Origin: Bacillota bacterium
GTDB lineage: Bacteria; Bacillota; Clostridia; Acetivibrionales; DSM-2933
Assembly: GCA_023430975.1 (NCBI GenBank)
Contig: JAEYYB010000050.1
Span: 1 to 43,206, forward strand
Reading direction: 5' to 3'
DNA: 43,206 nucleotides
Each line of letters opens with the position of its first letter. Position 1 is the first letter of the stretch. Both the position numbers and the translations under genes were made by a program. The notes below the pieces were generated by a model. That model was not told where the DNA came from and searched no databases. It worked only from the letters and a program-made list of their open reading frames with translations. Shown here in pieces: positions 1-9,653 of the stretch.

Positions 1-127
1 TCACAAAATAACGTTAAACCGTTCGTTATTTTGCTCTGCCAAATGCAAGATTAATACTGATTTTAATTATGTTGAACCGTTCGTTATTTGCTCCGCCAAA
101 TGTAAGATTATTAACACTTTTAATATA
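1..127 (+). repeat. Degenerate tandem half-copies of the dispersed inverted-repeat element
   Basis: Two adjacent copies of one module lie at about 12-55 and 71-127. Each reads GTTnAACCGTTCGTTATTT, then GCTCyGCCAAATG, then an AAGATTA-type end. The second copy continues into TTAACACTTTTAATATA, the degenerate outer end of the element. These match one half of the complete copies at 6333, 15723 and 21758, but the other half (GACAAATG ... CACTTTTCATATA) is absent. The window edge may hide further copies. The rest of the gap up to the first gene shows nothing else I recognise. Confidence 0.6.
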
Positions 128-257
128 AGTAAATGCTGGAAGGGAAATTATTCCTTATAAATTTAGTTCATATATACGCTTTAATTTTCAATAAACCATA
201 ATCAATTAGGGATAAAAAGCCGAAATAATTATATATACGTGTATTTGGGGGTATGCA

Positions 258-3200
258 ATGATGAATAATTCTATAAAATATATCATGAAGCTGGGGATAC
301 TGTTCACATTTACAGCAGTAATTTTAATTTTTTCTGTTACCCTATCCTATGCGGATTTTAGTGTAAGAGCGGCAGTATCTGCAGCTAATCCGGATACCGA
401 GATCAATTTAAACTGGGATCTGGTCAACGGAGGCATCTATTATAAGATATTCAGGAACAGTGGTGAAGAAGATTTATTGATAAAAACTATAGATATTAAC
501 AGTGACAGGTATTTTACAAGTTATTCAGATAAGGGGACTGATGAAGCAGGGCTTGTCCCAGAAACCAGTTACACTTACACTGTAAAGGCTTATTCAGACC
601 AGGAAATGACTAATGAACTGGCATCTGCCAGTACTGCCGTTACAACAGACAGGATGCTTAAGCCCAGCAATATTGCTGCACGCTTTAATATAAATACAAA
701 TCAAGTAACAGTTACATGGAGAAATAACTCGAAGGCTTTAACGGAAAGCAGTATTAAGAGGATTGGTGGCACAGGAAACCTGGTTTTGGTTGCTGGATCG
801 GAATACACAAGTACTTTCACTGATCCGGATCTTATTTTGGAACAGCAAAATCAATATACAGTGGTTTCAACTGATTCAAATGGCCATAGCTCCTTAGATG
901 GAGATGCTGTGAGCATAGTTCCCATTGACCATCCTAATATAACTGTTTCTGTAAATAATGGAACAGCAGCTATTTCGTGGGGAAGCTATGGCTACATATC
1001 CAATTTTGAGCTGCAAAGATCCAAATACACAACTTCATGGGGAGAATGGCAGACGCTTTCCACCCAGCTTGCAGCCGGAAGTACATCAACGACGGATGTC
1101 CTTACAACAGCCGGGGTTTACAGATATAGACTGGCAGCAAAGAGTACAAGCCTATATACTGGATACAGCAACATATCGGAATCTGTAGCAAAACCTGCTG
1201 CACCCAGAAATTTGGCAGCACAGTTCTCCAGCAATACCAGTATCAGCTTGAGCTGGACAAATGCAGAGGGGAATGATTCCCCGCTGAAAATAGAAAAAAG
1301 GACAGGAAGCGGAAGCTATTCAGAGATTGCATTGCTTCCAAAGGATTCAACATCTTATATAGAGAATTTTATTGTTACTTCAAATGAAAATTATTACTAT
1401 AGAATTACTGCATTTGATTCGGAAAACAACAAGGATGTAGGTTCGGAGTGCCGAATAACTGCTGTACTGCCCCAGGCACCTGCCTCTCTTTCACTATCTC
1501 TTGAATCTAATACGCAAATTAAGCTAAGTTGGATTGATCGATCAACTAATGAAACAGGGTTCAGTATTGAAAGGAAGACAGGCACCGGAAGCTATGTTTT
1601 GTTAGGGACTGTTGCTGCAAATGCTGTCTCCTATGAGGACAATACTGTATCGAGCGATTATACATACACATACAGGGTATGGGCAAATAGCCATTTTGGG
1701 AATTCCGCAGCATCATCCAATGAAGTAACAATTGCTCCCAATACAGTAAAGGCTCCCAATTCTCTTGATGTTGGGATTATTTCTGCTAATACCGTTAAGC
1801 TTACATGGACCTATCCGGTGTCAAATACTTATACTACTGTTATAGAGCGAAAGACAGGGGAAGTTGGAACATGGACAAAATTATATGAGGTTGCTGCAGG
1901 GTCTTTAAGCTATTACGATTATACAGTACAGTCAAACACTCGCTACTTTTACAGGATCAAGGCAAAATCAGGATCGTACATTTTTTCTGCCGCATATCCT
2001 GCTGGTAATACGGGTAAGGAAGCATATACAATGTTTACCACCCTGAACCTAAGCGTTGTTAATTCATCCAGAATAGACCTTTCATGGATTGATAATGCCA
2101 CAGGAGAGGTAGGATTTGCTGTAGAGAGGAAGACAGACTCAGGTAGCTTTGAGAGGATAAGCGTTGTTGAAGCTAACAAGACCAGCTATTCGGATTTTAC
2201 TGTTACAAGCAGTCACGTATATACATATAGAATTCTTCTAATGAATTCAGCAACGAGTCTAACGGTTTATTCCAATGAGGTTTCCACAACAATAAACACA
2301 ATAGTAAAGCCAATTTCACTGGATGTTGATGTGGTTTCACACTATCAGATTAATCTTGGATGGTCCCTTTCGGCACCTGGAACCTACAGAACTGTCATAG
2401 AGAGAAAGACAGGAGAAACAGGGACCTGGGCGGAAATTGCCTCTCTTGAAGGTAAGCTAAGCTATGAGGACATTGGGCTTAGCAGCAATATCAAGTATTT
2501 TTACAGGGTTAAGGTGTATTATTCTTCCAATGTTTATTCCCAAACCTATCCAAATGATGAAATTGGAACTGGTGTTTATACAAAAATTATTTCTCCGTCA
2601 AATCTCACAGGAAGTGCGGTTTCATCCACCCAGATCAACCTTTCATGGTATTCCAATTCAACGGATTCATACTTTGTAATTGAAAGGAAAACCAAGGACG
2701 GAAATTATTACGAAGCTGGAAAGACTGCAGTTAACGCGACATCATGGTCTGATATAAATCTTGTTCCCAATTTGAAGTACACATACAGGATAAAGGCTAA
2801 AACGGCATACAATGAATCGGATTACTCTGAGGAGGTTGGCATCATGTGTACCAATTTAGAGGCACCTACAGGGCTTACTGCTCAGGCTGCAGGCTCGGAG
2901 GGGATTGAATTAAGCTGGGTTGATAATACCTTGAATGAATCGGGATTTGAAGTCTGGAGGCTTGTCGACAGCACGCAGTGGGAGCTTCTTGTTATAGTTG
3001 AAAGCAATACAAGGAGTTTTTATGATACAGGAGTAATAGAAGGTAGAAAATATTCATATATGGTGAGGGCGTTCCTTGGAGATGATGGGATCTATTCTCC
3101 ATATTCGCCTGTGGCATCTGTTGTATCCAGCATACCTGCACCACCTGACAACTTGACATATGTGGCATTAACTTCCACTTCTGTCAAACTGACATGGAAG

Positions 3201-4235
3201 GACAACTCAAATAATGAGAGTGGCTTTAAAGTGGAGAGAATGGATAATACAAGCGGAAAGTGGACTGAAATTGCTTCCCTCTCACAGAATGTTACAAGTT
3301 ATACAATAGGCAATTTAAGCATCAGTACTTCATATACATACAGGATAAAGGCTTTCAACTCGACTAATAACAGTTATTCCTACAGTACGGTAATAACAGT
3401 TTCTTTAAAAAAACCGGAGGTCCCGTCAAATATTGCTGTTACTGCACTTTCATCATCGGAGATCAGAATAGACTGGAGTGATAACTCAGGTACTGAGATG
3501 GGATTCGCCGTAGAAAGGAAGAAAAATGGCAGCGAGTTTGTAGAAATAGTTAAACTGCCTTCAAATACAATCAGTTATATCGACAAAGGCCTAAATCCCA
3601 ACCAACAGTATTTCTACAGGATACGGTCCTATAACGAAAATGGGTACAGTAGTTACAGCAGCTCCAAATCTGCATCAACAAAAAGTCGTACCATATACAA
3701 CGACATTGGAAGTGTAAGCTGGGCAAAATCAGCCATAGAAAGCCTTGCTGAAAGAGGAATAATAAAGGGTAAATCTAAGAATAATTTTTATCCCAATGAT
3801 AAAATAACCCGTGCTGAATTCATTTCCATTCTCATGAGGATGTTTAAACCCCAAGAGGTTGTTGCAGGCTCATTTGCCGATGTAAAGGGAAATGACTGGT
3901 ATTATGGGGAGGTAATGACCGCTAAAAACCTTGGAATCATATCAGGTAGCCCAAGTAACTATTTTTATCCCAATAAGCCCATAACCAGGGAGGATGCGGC
4001 AGTCATGATAGCCAAGACACTAATGGCAATGGATAAACCTTTAAAAAGCAGTAAACCAGATGTTTTGGAAGTTTTTAATGATGTATCAAAGGTTTCATCC
4101 TATGCAGTCCCCAGCATTGCCTCCCTGTACAGTGAAAAAATTATTGCAGGAAAAGAAACGGATATTCTTGCACCTAAGGATTTTACAACAAGAGCAGAAG
4201 CGGCGGTGCTTTTAAGCAGGATTGCGGATCGCTGA
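258..4235 (+). CDS. Secreted FN3-repeat protein with C-terminal SLH anchor
   Basis: A surface protein of 1325 residues. The N-terminus is a signal peptide: hydrophobic residues about 12-29, probable cleavage after SYA near residue 32. About twelve fibronectin type III-like repeats of ~85-95 residues follow, recognisable by recurring cores such as IxLSWxDN, GFxVERKT and YTYRIKA. The last ~175 residues are three SLH domains with the TRAEF, TREDA and TRAEA hallmarks, which in this family bind pyruvylated secondary cell-wall polymer. I see no catalytic or dockerin domain, so a structural or adhesive scaffold role is inferred. GGGGG lies 5-9 bases before tandem ATG ATG codons, and either could initiate. 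A terminator hairpin follows. Repeat count and domain edges are estimates by eye. Confidence 0.9.
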   Translation: MMNNSIKYIMKLGILFTFTAVILIFSVTLSYADFSVRAAVSAANPDTEINLNWDLVNGGIYYKIFRNSGEEDLLIKTIDINSDRYFTSYSDKGTDEAGLVPETSYTYTVKAYSDQEMTNELASASTAVTTDRMLKPSNIAARFNINTNQVTVTWRNNSKALTESSIKRIGGTGNLVLVAGSEYTSTFTDPDLILEQQNQYTVVSTDSNGHSSLDGDAVSIVPIDHPNITVSVNNGTAAISWGSYGYISNFELQRSKYTTSWGEWQTLSTQLAAGSTSTTDVLTTAGVYRYRLAAKSTSLYTGYSNISESVAKPAAPRNLAAQFSSNTSISLSWTNAEGNDSPLKIEKRTGSGSYSEIALLPKDSTSYIENFIVTSNENYYYRITAFDSENNKDVGSECRITAVLPQAPASLSLSLESNTQIKLSWIDRSTNETGFSIERKTGTGSYVLLGTVAANAVSYEDNTVSSDYTYTYRVWANSHFGNSAASSNEVTIAPNTVKAPNSLDVGIISANTVKLTWTYPVSNTYTTVIERKTGEVGTWTKLYEVAAGSLSYYDYTVQSNTRYFYRIKAKSGSYIFSAAYPAGNTGKEAYTMFTTLNLSVVNSSRIDLSWIDNATGEVGFAVERKTDSGSFERISVVEANKTSYSDFTVTSSHVYTYRILLMNSATSLTVYSNEVSTTINTIVKPISLDVDVVSHYQINLGWSLSAPGTYRTVIERKTGETGTWAEIASLEGKLSYEDIGLSSNIKYFYRVKVYYSSNVYSQTYPNDEIGTGVYTKIISPSNLTGSAVSSTQINLSWYSNSTDSYFVIERKTKDGNYYEAGKTAVNATSWSDINLVPNLKYTYRIKAKTAYNESDYSEEVGIMCTNLEAPTGLTAQAAGSEGIELSWVDNTLNESGFEVWRLVDSTQWELLVIVESNTRSFYDTGVIEGRKYSYMVRAFLGDDGIYSPYSPVASVVSSIPAPPDNLTYVALTSTSVKLTWKDNSNNESGFKVERMDNTSGKWTEIASLSQNVTSYTIGNLSISTSYTYRIKAFNSTNNSYSYSTVITVSLKKPEVPSNIAVTALSSSEIRIDWSDNSGTEMGFAVERKKNGSEFVEIVKLPSNTISYIDKGLNPNQQYFYRIRSYNENGYSSYSSSKSASTKSRTIYNDIGSVSWAKSAIESLAERGIIKGKSKNNFYPNDKITRAEFISILMRMFKPQEVVAGSFADVKGNDWYYGEVMTAKNLGIISGSPSNYFYPNKPITREDAAVMIAKTLMAMDKPLKSSKPDVLEVFNDVSKVSSYAVPSIASLYSEKIIAGKETDILAPKDFTTRAEAAVLLSRIADR

Positions 4236-4256
4236 GAAATAACTGAAAAATGACTG

Positions 4257-4306
4257 AAAAAAGATGTGCCAAACCAGCAAAACCAAAGTTTGACGCATCT
4301 TTTTAA
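4257..4306 (+). terminator. Rho-independent terminator of the FN3-SLH gene
   Basis: The arm AAAAAAGATGTGCCAAAC and the arm GTTTGACGCATCTTTTT form a ~17-bp stem with two imperfections and a short A-rich loop, ending in a T tract. It starts 22 bases after the stop codon. It is nearly symmetric (A tract / T tract), so it may also serve the convergent dockerin gene. Confidence 0.8.
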
Positions 4307-4412
4307 TTGTACCTGTTGAGCTGTTATCTTATTTCCACATATGAAATTACTGAGTTGATGCCATTAATATTTCCGGGTTGTCTACCCAAACCCATGAAAT
4401 AGGGAATTATGA

Positions 4413-6089
4413 TTACCGTAAACTTTCCTTTGAATTGACGACATGTGGTTCACTAAGTGTCGGTGTTGGTGATGATGTAGCATCGTATGTTACTGTAATG
4501 GGAAAAGTTATGGATTCTCCGCTATTAGCAGTGAAAGTTATTGTAGTTGTTCCTTTTGAAATCCCTTTGAAAGTCCATTTTATATCTGCAAAATCTATCC
4601 CGCGATATATTACATTTTTGGATTCAAGCTTAACTATATTTTCGTCACCAATAACATAATTCAATTTTGTGCCTGCAATTCCGCCTTCTCGAAGGGGTAT
4701 ATCAAAGGTCTCATCTTTCTTAACAGTAATATCATATTTATCATCAGTTACAGTAATATTATACTTTTGAACTTTTCCAGCGGAAGAAGTGAAAGTAATA
4801 GTAGCGGTTCCTTCATTTATTGCATAAAATCCCCATGTACTTCCAGGTAATCCTTCAGAATATTGTAAAGTTCCGGTTTGTTTTATATAGAACTTTATTA
4901 CATCCTCATTACTTATGGAGTAATCCCATGTTAAACCTTGACCTTCTCTAAGAATTATAGCTGTGTAATCATCTTTATATAGCTTTATATTATTTATTCC
5001 GATTATTGTTGGACTAACATAATTTGCAGAAGTTGCATTGAAGTTTTTAGCGATTATAACTACATCACCCATGTTTATAACTTTGTCATAGTTAAAATCC
5101 GCGGCAGAATTGAATCCTTCGTCTGATGGAATGGTGTTAAACGACTTAGCCAGTATAACAATATCTGACATGTTAATAACATTATCGGCGTTTATGTCAC
5201 CAGGAATCATTGATATTGGCTGCGAAGCAGAACATATTTCAATATTCTCTGATAATTGGGTTGATAATGACCTTTTTAGATAACCGGCTTTACTTATTGT
5301 TATCAAATACAAGCTGCCAGGTGAACTGGTTTCAGGAACTGAATCAATATTAAAATATCCGTTCTTATCTGTTAATGCGGACAGTCCTGTTCCTTGTATT
5401 TCAATCTTAAAATTATCGCGGCAATCTTGAGCAATTTGTAATGAGTCAGAGCTTAAATAGCCGCTTATGCTATAATTTTTAGGAGATGGTTTGGATGTAG
5501 GTGTAGGTGTGGGCAGGGGTGTTGGGGTTGTAATACCAGGTGCTATAATGTCTGATTTTTTGTGAATACCCAAGTTTTTTATTGTATAAGTTGTACGAAT
5601 CTTGCCGTTGCCTGTCTCAGGAGCACTTTCAACTGTTTGGGTCCAAGTATCGCCTGGTTTAACTTTTCGCCATTCGTTATTCATATAAAAGTTTACTGAT
5701 AAATCATAATCTACAGAAAACTTTTCTTTCTCAGTTAATGTATCATATACAGCGAGCTCTGAATCTGAACCTATACCAGCTGTGCCGGCAACTCTTCTTT
5801 CCGAACCTACTATAACTTTAATATTAGCATTGTAACCGGGTATTTCTTCATAGCTTGTTAATTTTTTTTGATCAGCCCAATAAAAAAATGTGGGAGAATC
5901 AATAACCTTATACTCACCAACATCTCCTATACCTTCGGTATAAGTGTGGGTGTAAATAAATAGAAACTCATCTTCCCCAATTGCTTCAGCCTGCAAAACC
6001 GCAAAACTGTTGGCTTGCATTGCTACTGAAAACACAAAAATTGAAGCAAGAACAAAAAGTAACTTTGGTAATAGAAAATTTTTTCTCAT
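4413..6089 (-). CDS. Secreted dockerin-containing protein with Ig-like tail
   Basis: A protein of 558 residues. Signal peptide: residues ~1-30, ending near SFA. Residues ~31-185 are an unrecognised extracellular domain, followed by a Pro/Thr-rich linker. Next is a CarboxypepD_reg-like module (starting YSISGYLSSD, ending ISKAGYLKRSL), which typically precedes dockerins in cellulosomal clostridia. The dockerin has two calcium-binding repeats, DINADNVINMSD and DFNYDKVINMGD, each followed by an AKxFN helix. Two Ig-like (BIG2-type) repeats with TATITF and TTTITF strands and a second PTPT linker end the protein. The dockerin implies attachment to a cohesin-bearing scaffold, and no glycoside hydrolase domain is evident. 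AGGAGGGG sits seven bases before the ATG. Past the stop, another frame stays open for ~30 more plausible residues, so the C-terminus may be frameshifted (see findings). Confidence 0.85.
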   Translation of the reverse strand: MRKNFLLPKLLFVLASIFVFSVAMQANSFAVLQAEAIGEDEFLFIYTHTYTEGIGDVGEYKVIDSPTFFYWADQKKLTSYEEIPGYNANIKVIVGSERRVAGTAGIGSDSELAVYDTLTEKEKFSVDYDLSVNFYMNNEWRKVKPGDTWTQTVESAPETGNGKIRTTYTIKNLGIHKKSDIIAPGITTPTPLPTPTPTSKPSPKNYSISGYLSSDSLQIAQDCRDNFKIEIQGTGLSALTDKNGYFNIDSVPETSSPGSLYLITISKAGYLKRSLSTQLSENIEICSASQPISMIPGDINADNVINMSDIVILAKSFNTIPSDEGFNSAADFNYDKVINMGDVVIIAKNFNATSANYVSPTIIGINNIKLYKDDYTAIILREGQGLTWDYSISNEDVIKFYIKQTGTLQYSEGLPGSTWGFYAINEGTATITFTSSAGKVQKYNITVTDDKYDITVKKDETFDIPLREGGIAGTKLNYVIGDENIVKLESKNVIYRGIDFADIKWTFKGISKGTTTITFTANSGESITFPITVTYDATSSPTPTLSEPHVVNSKESLR

Positions 6090-6332
6090 TACTACCCCTC
6101 CTAATAAAAAATGAATTTACATAAATAAAATCTTTTTCAGAATTTATTTTGATATATAATATTTTATATCTAATTGACTCCTGATTCAACCATGTATAAC
6201 ATAAAAATGTTAAAAACGTAAATAATTATTTGCTAAATATTTTGTTGTTGATAAGTGATCAATACAACTAAATACATTTTTGCTGATATTATTTCCTGGA
6301 CATAGGTAAAGTATATATGTTATAAAAATATC

Positions 6333-6436
6333 TATATGAAAAGTGAATAATCTTTTACATTTGTCTATCGCAAATTCCGTAAAAGCCGTTCGTTATTTGC
6401 TCTGACAAATGTAAGATCATTAACACTTTTCATATA
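6333..6436 (-). repeat. MITE-like ~104-bp inverted-repeat element, copy 1
   Basis: A complete copy lying in reverse orientation relative to those at 15723 and 21758. It opens with TATATGAAAAGTGAATAATC and TTTTACATTTGTC. A central segment containing CGTTCGTTATTTGCTC follows. It closes with GACAAATGTAAGATCATTA and ACACTTTTCATATA. The outer ~30 bases on each side are inverted repeats. It ends 53 bases before the PTS permease start and holds no ORF. The remaining gap 6090-6332 is AT-rich upstream sequence of the dockerin gene. Confidence 0.75.
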
Positions 6437-6488
6437 TATGTGTTGTGAATATGTGTTGTGAAAAAGAATTTTAGACTTGGAGAATAAA

Positions 6489-7823
6489 ATGGAAATTATT
6501 AAACAAGCAGCAATGTACTTTCTTGGCTTTAAACCTTATGTGATGTTGCCGATTATTATATTCAGCCTTGCATTAATCTTCAGGATAAAGCTGAAAACTG
6601 CTGTAACATCTGCGTTTACCATAGGAATAGGATTCATAGGAATATTTATTGTATTTGATTATTTCGTAGCAATAATAAATCCAGTGATACAGGCTCTGAT
6701 TAAGAGGACAGGCCTCCACCTTAATATACTTGATGCAGGCTGGCCGCCACTAGCGGCTATAACCTGGTCCTTCGGGCTTGCACCTGTATTCATACTTCTT
6801 GTTATGGTAGTAAATGTAATTTTACTGGTAACCAAGCTAACCAAGACGGTAAATATAGACATTTGGAATTACTGGCATTTTATATTTGCAGGTGCCTTAG
6901 TTTATAACGTAACACAAAACGTTTTTCTTTCTTCATTGGCTACAATTCTAATTTGCATTATAACCCTTAAAATAGCAGACTGGAGTGCACCACTGGTCAA
7001 TAAATTTTCGGGTATGGATGGCATCTCCATTCCTACACTTTCAGCTGCAACATATTTTCCTTTCGGTGTCTTAGGAAACAAGATTATCGATAAAGTACCG
7101 TTTATTAATAAAATAGATGCAAACCCTGAAAAAATGAAAGAAAAGATTGGTCTCGCGGGAGAGCCTATGATCATCGGATTTGTAATAGGTGCTCTACTTG
7201 GTTTGGGTGGGGGTTATGAATTTAGAAAGATTGCTGAACTGGCTTTCGGTATTGCGGCTGTGATTTATATTCTACCAAAAATGGCCAATATTGTAGGTGC
7301 TTCACTGATACCCATATCTGATGGCATGAAGGAATTTATAAAAAGACGGTTTCCAGGTATAGGAGGAACCTATATTGCCCTCGATGTTGCAGTCCTTGTG
7401 GGTATCCCATCAGTGGTTGTAACTGCCATTCTATTAATGCCTGTCGCATTGATATTATCTTTCGTTCTGCCAGGTGTTAAATTTATTCCTTTAGGAGATT
7501 TGGTCAATATAATGGGGTCTGTTGCACTTGTTTGTGCTGCAACAAAAGGAAACGTCATTCGTTCCTTTTTAATTGGAATTCCAATTGTGGCCATACACTT
7601 GTACACTGCCTCCAATATGGCTTCCATGTATACCAAACTTGCTGGCAGTGTTAATTACAAGCTTGAAAATTATACAGGCACATTTACCAGTTTTCTTGAT
7701 GGGGGAAATGTTATAAGGGTATGGTTAGTTAAGCTCTTTATGGGAAATACTTATGCTATATTACTAATTCCTGCTTTTATACTTATGTTCTACTTAACCA
7801 GGAAAATTGCAAGGAAAGGGTAA
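6489..7823 (+). CDS. PTS galactitol-type permease, EIIC component
   Basis: A polytopic membrane protein of 444 residues matching the GatC/SgcC family of PTS EIIC subunits. Diagnostic stretches are FDYFVAIINPVIQALIK, RTGLHLNILDAGWPPL and WNYWHFIFAGALVYNVT near the N-terminus, with GEPMIIGFVIGALLGL in the middle. The family imports galactitol or another polyol while an EIIB partner phosphorylates it. I chose ATG 6489 because GGAG lies six bases upstream; the in-frame TTG 12 bases earlier overlaps that ribosome site. No EIIA, EIIB, regulator or catabolic gene adjoins it, so it depends on partners elsewhere or is an orphan. The substrate is not certain. Confidence 0.85.
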   Translation: MEIIKQAAMYFLGFKPYVMLPIIIFSLALIFRIKLKTAVTSAFTIGIGFIGIFIVFDYFVAIINPVIQALIKRTGLHLNILDAGWPPLAAITWSFGLAPVFILLVMVVNVILLVTKLTKTVNIDIWNYWHFIFAGALVYNVTQNVFLSSLATILICIITLKIADWSAPLVNKFSGMDGISIPTLSAATYFPFGVLGNKIIDKVPFINKIDANPEKMKEKIGLAGEPMIIGFVIGALLGLGGGYEFRKIAELAFGIAAVIYILPKMANIVGASLIPISDGMKEFIKRRFPGIGGTYIALDVAVLVGIPSVVVTAILLMPVALILSFVLPGVKFIPLGDLVNIMGSVALVCAATKGNVIRSFLIGIPIVAIHLYTASNMASMYTKLAGSVNYKLENYTGTFTSFLDGGNVIRVWLVKLFMGNTYAILLIPAFILMFYLTRKIARKG

Positions 7824-7955
7824 TCGGTACTATATTTGTAATTTATAAAGTGGGTTTGTTGCTGTTTATTATTTACATGTAAAACGACTAATGTTATAAT
7901 GTGTCATTACATGGATTATAAAAATAATAGAAATCCCATTATTTGATATATAAAA

Positions 7956-9032
7956 ATGGAGTTTATTAAAGTGAAGAGAGAATCGGGATTAGATTTACTA
8001 CGAACCTTTGCAATTTTTTTTGTAGTAGGAGTGCATTTTTTTTTACAATCAAATTTCTATAAGGTTCCAATGTCAGGAAGTAATATGATGCTTCAGATTG
8101 CATTAAGAAGTTTATTTATGATATGTGTGCCTTTGTTTTTAATGCTTACCGGATACCTTCAAATAGAAAAGAAACCGGAAGTTAAGTATTTTAAAAAAAT
8201 CATACCAATTTTAGCTGTTTATTTATTCTACTCTATTTTATCAATTCTTTTTAGGGCTTGTTATCTTAACGAACACAAAAGCATTTTCAAATGGATTTCA
8301 GAGATACTTATATTTAATGCAGATAAGTATTCATGGTATATTAACATGTATATAGGGCTATTCCTCATTACTCCATTTTTGAATATGATACACAAGAATA
8401 TAAATAATGCAAAGAATTATAAATTATTCCTGTTGATTTTGGTTGTATTAACGGGATTGCCTATATTTTTTAAAGCTTTATCGCATCATTGGACATACTT
8501 CAAATATCTATCATTCTCTGACTGGTGGTTAAGCATTTATCCAATAACATATTATTTTCTAGGTGCTTATATCAGAGAATACAAGCCTAAATTTAACAAA
8601 AAGCTTGCTTCATTATTATTAGTATTGATTATTATGTTTGAAACCATTATAAATACCACATTTTCCAGAAGTAAATTGTTCTTGGATGGAATTGGTGAAT
8701 ATGGCTCAATAATTATTATGGTGGAAGCTGTATTGTTTTTCCTTATTTTTTATGATATCAAAATTAATAATAATCGTATGAGTAGAGTTTTAGGGACCAT
8801 ATCCATATTGTCTCTGGATATATATATGTGTTCATATGTTAGTGACAAGCTGGTCTACACTTATTTTATGAAAAATTTGTATACATCTCAGCAGCAAATA
8901 TTATACTATTTTATTTTTATTGTTATGACTTCATTTACAATGGCTTTTATTGTTGCATATCTTAGATATAAAGCTGTCAGGCTTGGACCTGTACAGAACA
9001 ATAAAATTATGAAGTACTTAGCGGGCAAATGA
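7956..9032 (+). CDS. Acyltransferase family 3 membrane protein
   Basis: A 358-residue, mostly hydrophobic protein with about ten predicted membrane segments. The N-terminal ESGLDLLRTFAIFFVVGVHF is the conserved opening of the acyltransferase-3 (OafA/WecH/YiaH) family, including the catalytic-type His in VGVHFF. Members O-acetylate cell-surface polysaccharides, peptidoglycan or small molecules using acyl-CoA; the acceptor cannot be told from sequence. ATG 7956 has no clear ribosome site. GTG 7971 has GGAG nine bases upstream and would remove five residues, so it is a real alternative. The gene stands alone, convergent with tadA, with only two bases between the two stop codons. Confidence 0.8.
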   Translation: MEFIKVKRESGLDLLRTFAIFFVVGVHFFLQSNFYKVPMSGSNMMLQIALRSLFMICVPLFLMLTGYLQIEKKPEVKYFKKIIPILAVYLFYSILSILFRACYLNEHKSIFKWISEILIFNADKYSWYINMYIGLFLITPFLNMIHKNINNAKNYKLFLLILVVLTGLPIFFKALSHHWTYFKYLSFSDWWLSIYPITYYFLGAYIREYKPKFNKKLASLLLVLIIMFETIINTTFSRSKLFLDGIGEYGSIIIMVEAVLFFLIFYDIKINNNRMSRVLGTISILSLDIYMCSYVSDKLVYTYFMKNLYTSQQQILYYFIFIVMTSFTMAFIVAYLRYKAVRLGPVQNNKIMKYLAGK

Positions 9033-9034
9033 AC

Positions 9035-9541
9035 TCAGGGACTCATGCCCTTCTTGCCTTTTGATTTCCGAAGCTCCCTGAAGAAATTCTTCAAAATTTC
9101 CGAGCATTCATTTTCCATAATACCATTATATGCATTAACCCTATGATTAAATTTTTCAATAGCCAGTAAGTCAAGAACCGATCCAACGGCACCCGCTTTT
9201 GGGTCCTTAGCACCATAGTAAAGATTTCTGATCCTTGACTGTATAAGTGCACCTGCACACATTGGGCAAGGCTCCAAGGTTACATAAAGGTCACAATCTA
9301 TGAGACGCCATGAGCCCAACTTTTTTGCTGCCTTCTTTATGGCAATTATTTCTGCATGTTGTGTTGGGTCTTGCTTTTGTTCCCTTGTGTTATGGCCGCG
9401 AGCAATAATTTTTCCATTGAAAACAATAACGGCTCCTACTGGGGTTTCAAGCTTGTTATATGCTTTAAGTCCCTCTTTATAAGCCTCTTTCATATACTTT
9501 TCATGATTTGTTTTTTCCCAAGAGATATCTTTTTTTTTCAC
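9035..9541 (-). CDS. tadA: tRNA-specific adenosine deaminase
   Basis: A 168-residue cytidine/deoxycytidylate deaminase-fold enzyme. It shows the zinc motif HAE (His62, catalytic Glu64) and PCPMC (Cys92, Cys95). The flanking TPVGAVIV and GAKDPKAGAVGSV segments are typical of TadA, which converts A34 to inosine in tRNA-Arg(ACG). The start is GTG with AAGGA nine bases upstream; no ATG fits. The C-terminus is a short Lys-rich tail. TadA is a housekeeping enzyme here unlinked to its neighbours. The assignment is firm at family level. Confidence 0.93.
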   Translation of the reverse strand: MKKKDISWEKTNHEKYMKEAYKEGLKAYNKLETPVGAVIVFNGKIIARGHNTREQKQDPTQHAEIIAIKKAAKKLGSWRLIDCDLYVTLEPCPMCAGALIQSRIRNLYYGAKDPKAGAVGSVLDLLAIEKFNHRVNAYNGIMENECSEILKNFFRELRKSKGKKGMSP

Positions 9542-9653
9542 TGGCGTAGTTCCTTATGTTATTTGACTTATTTTTAAGATTGCAAAATCGAAAGCTATTT
9601 TTTTCATATTTCATATTATTTCATATTAATACAATATGTATATTTTATCATAG

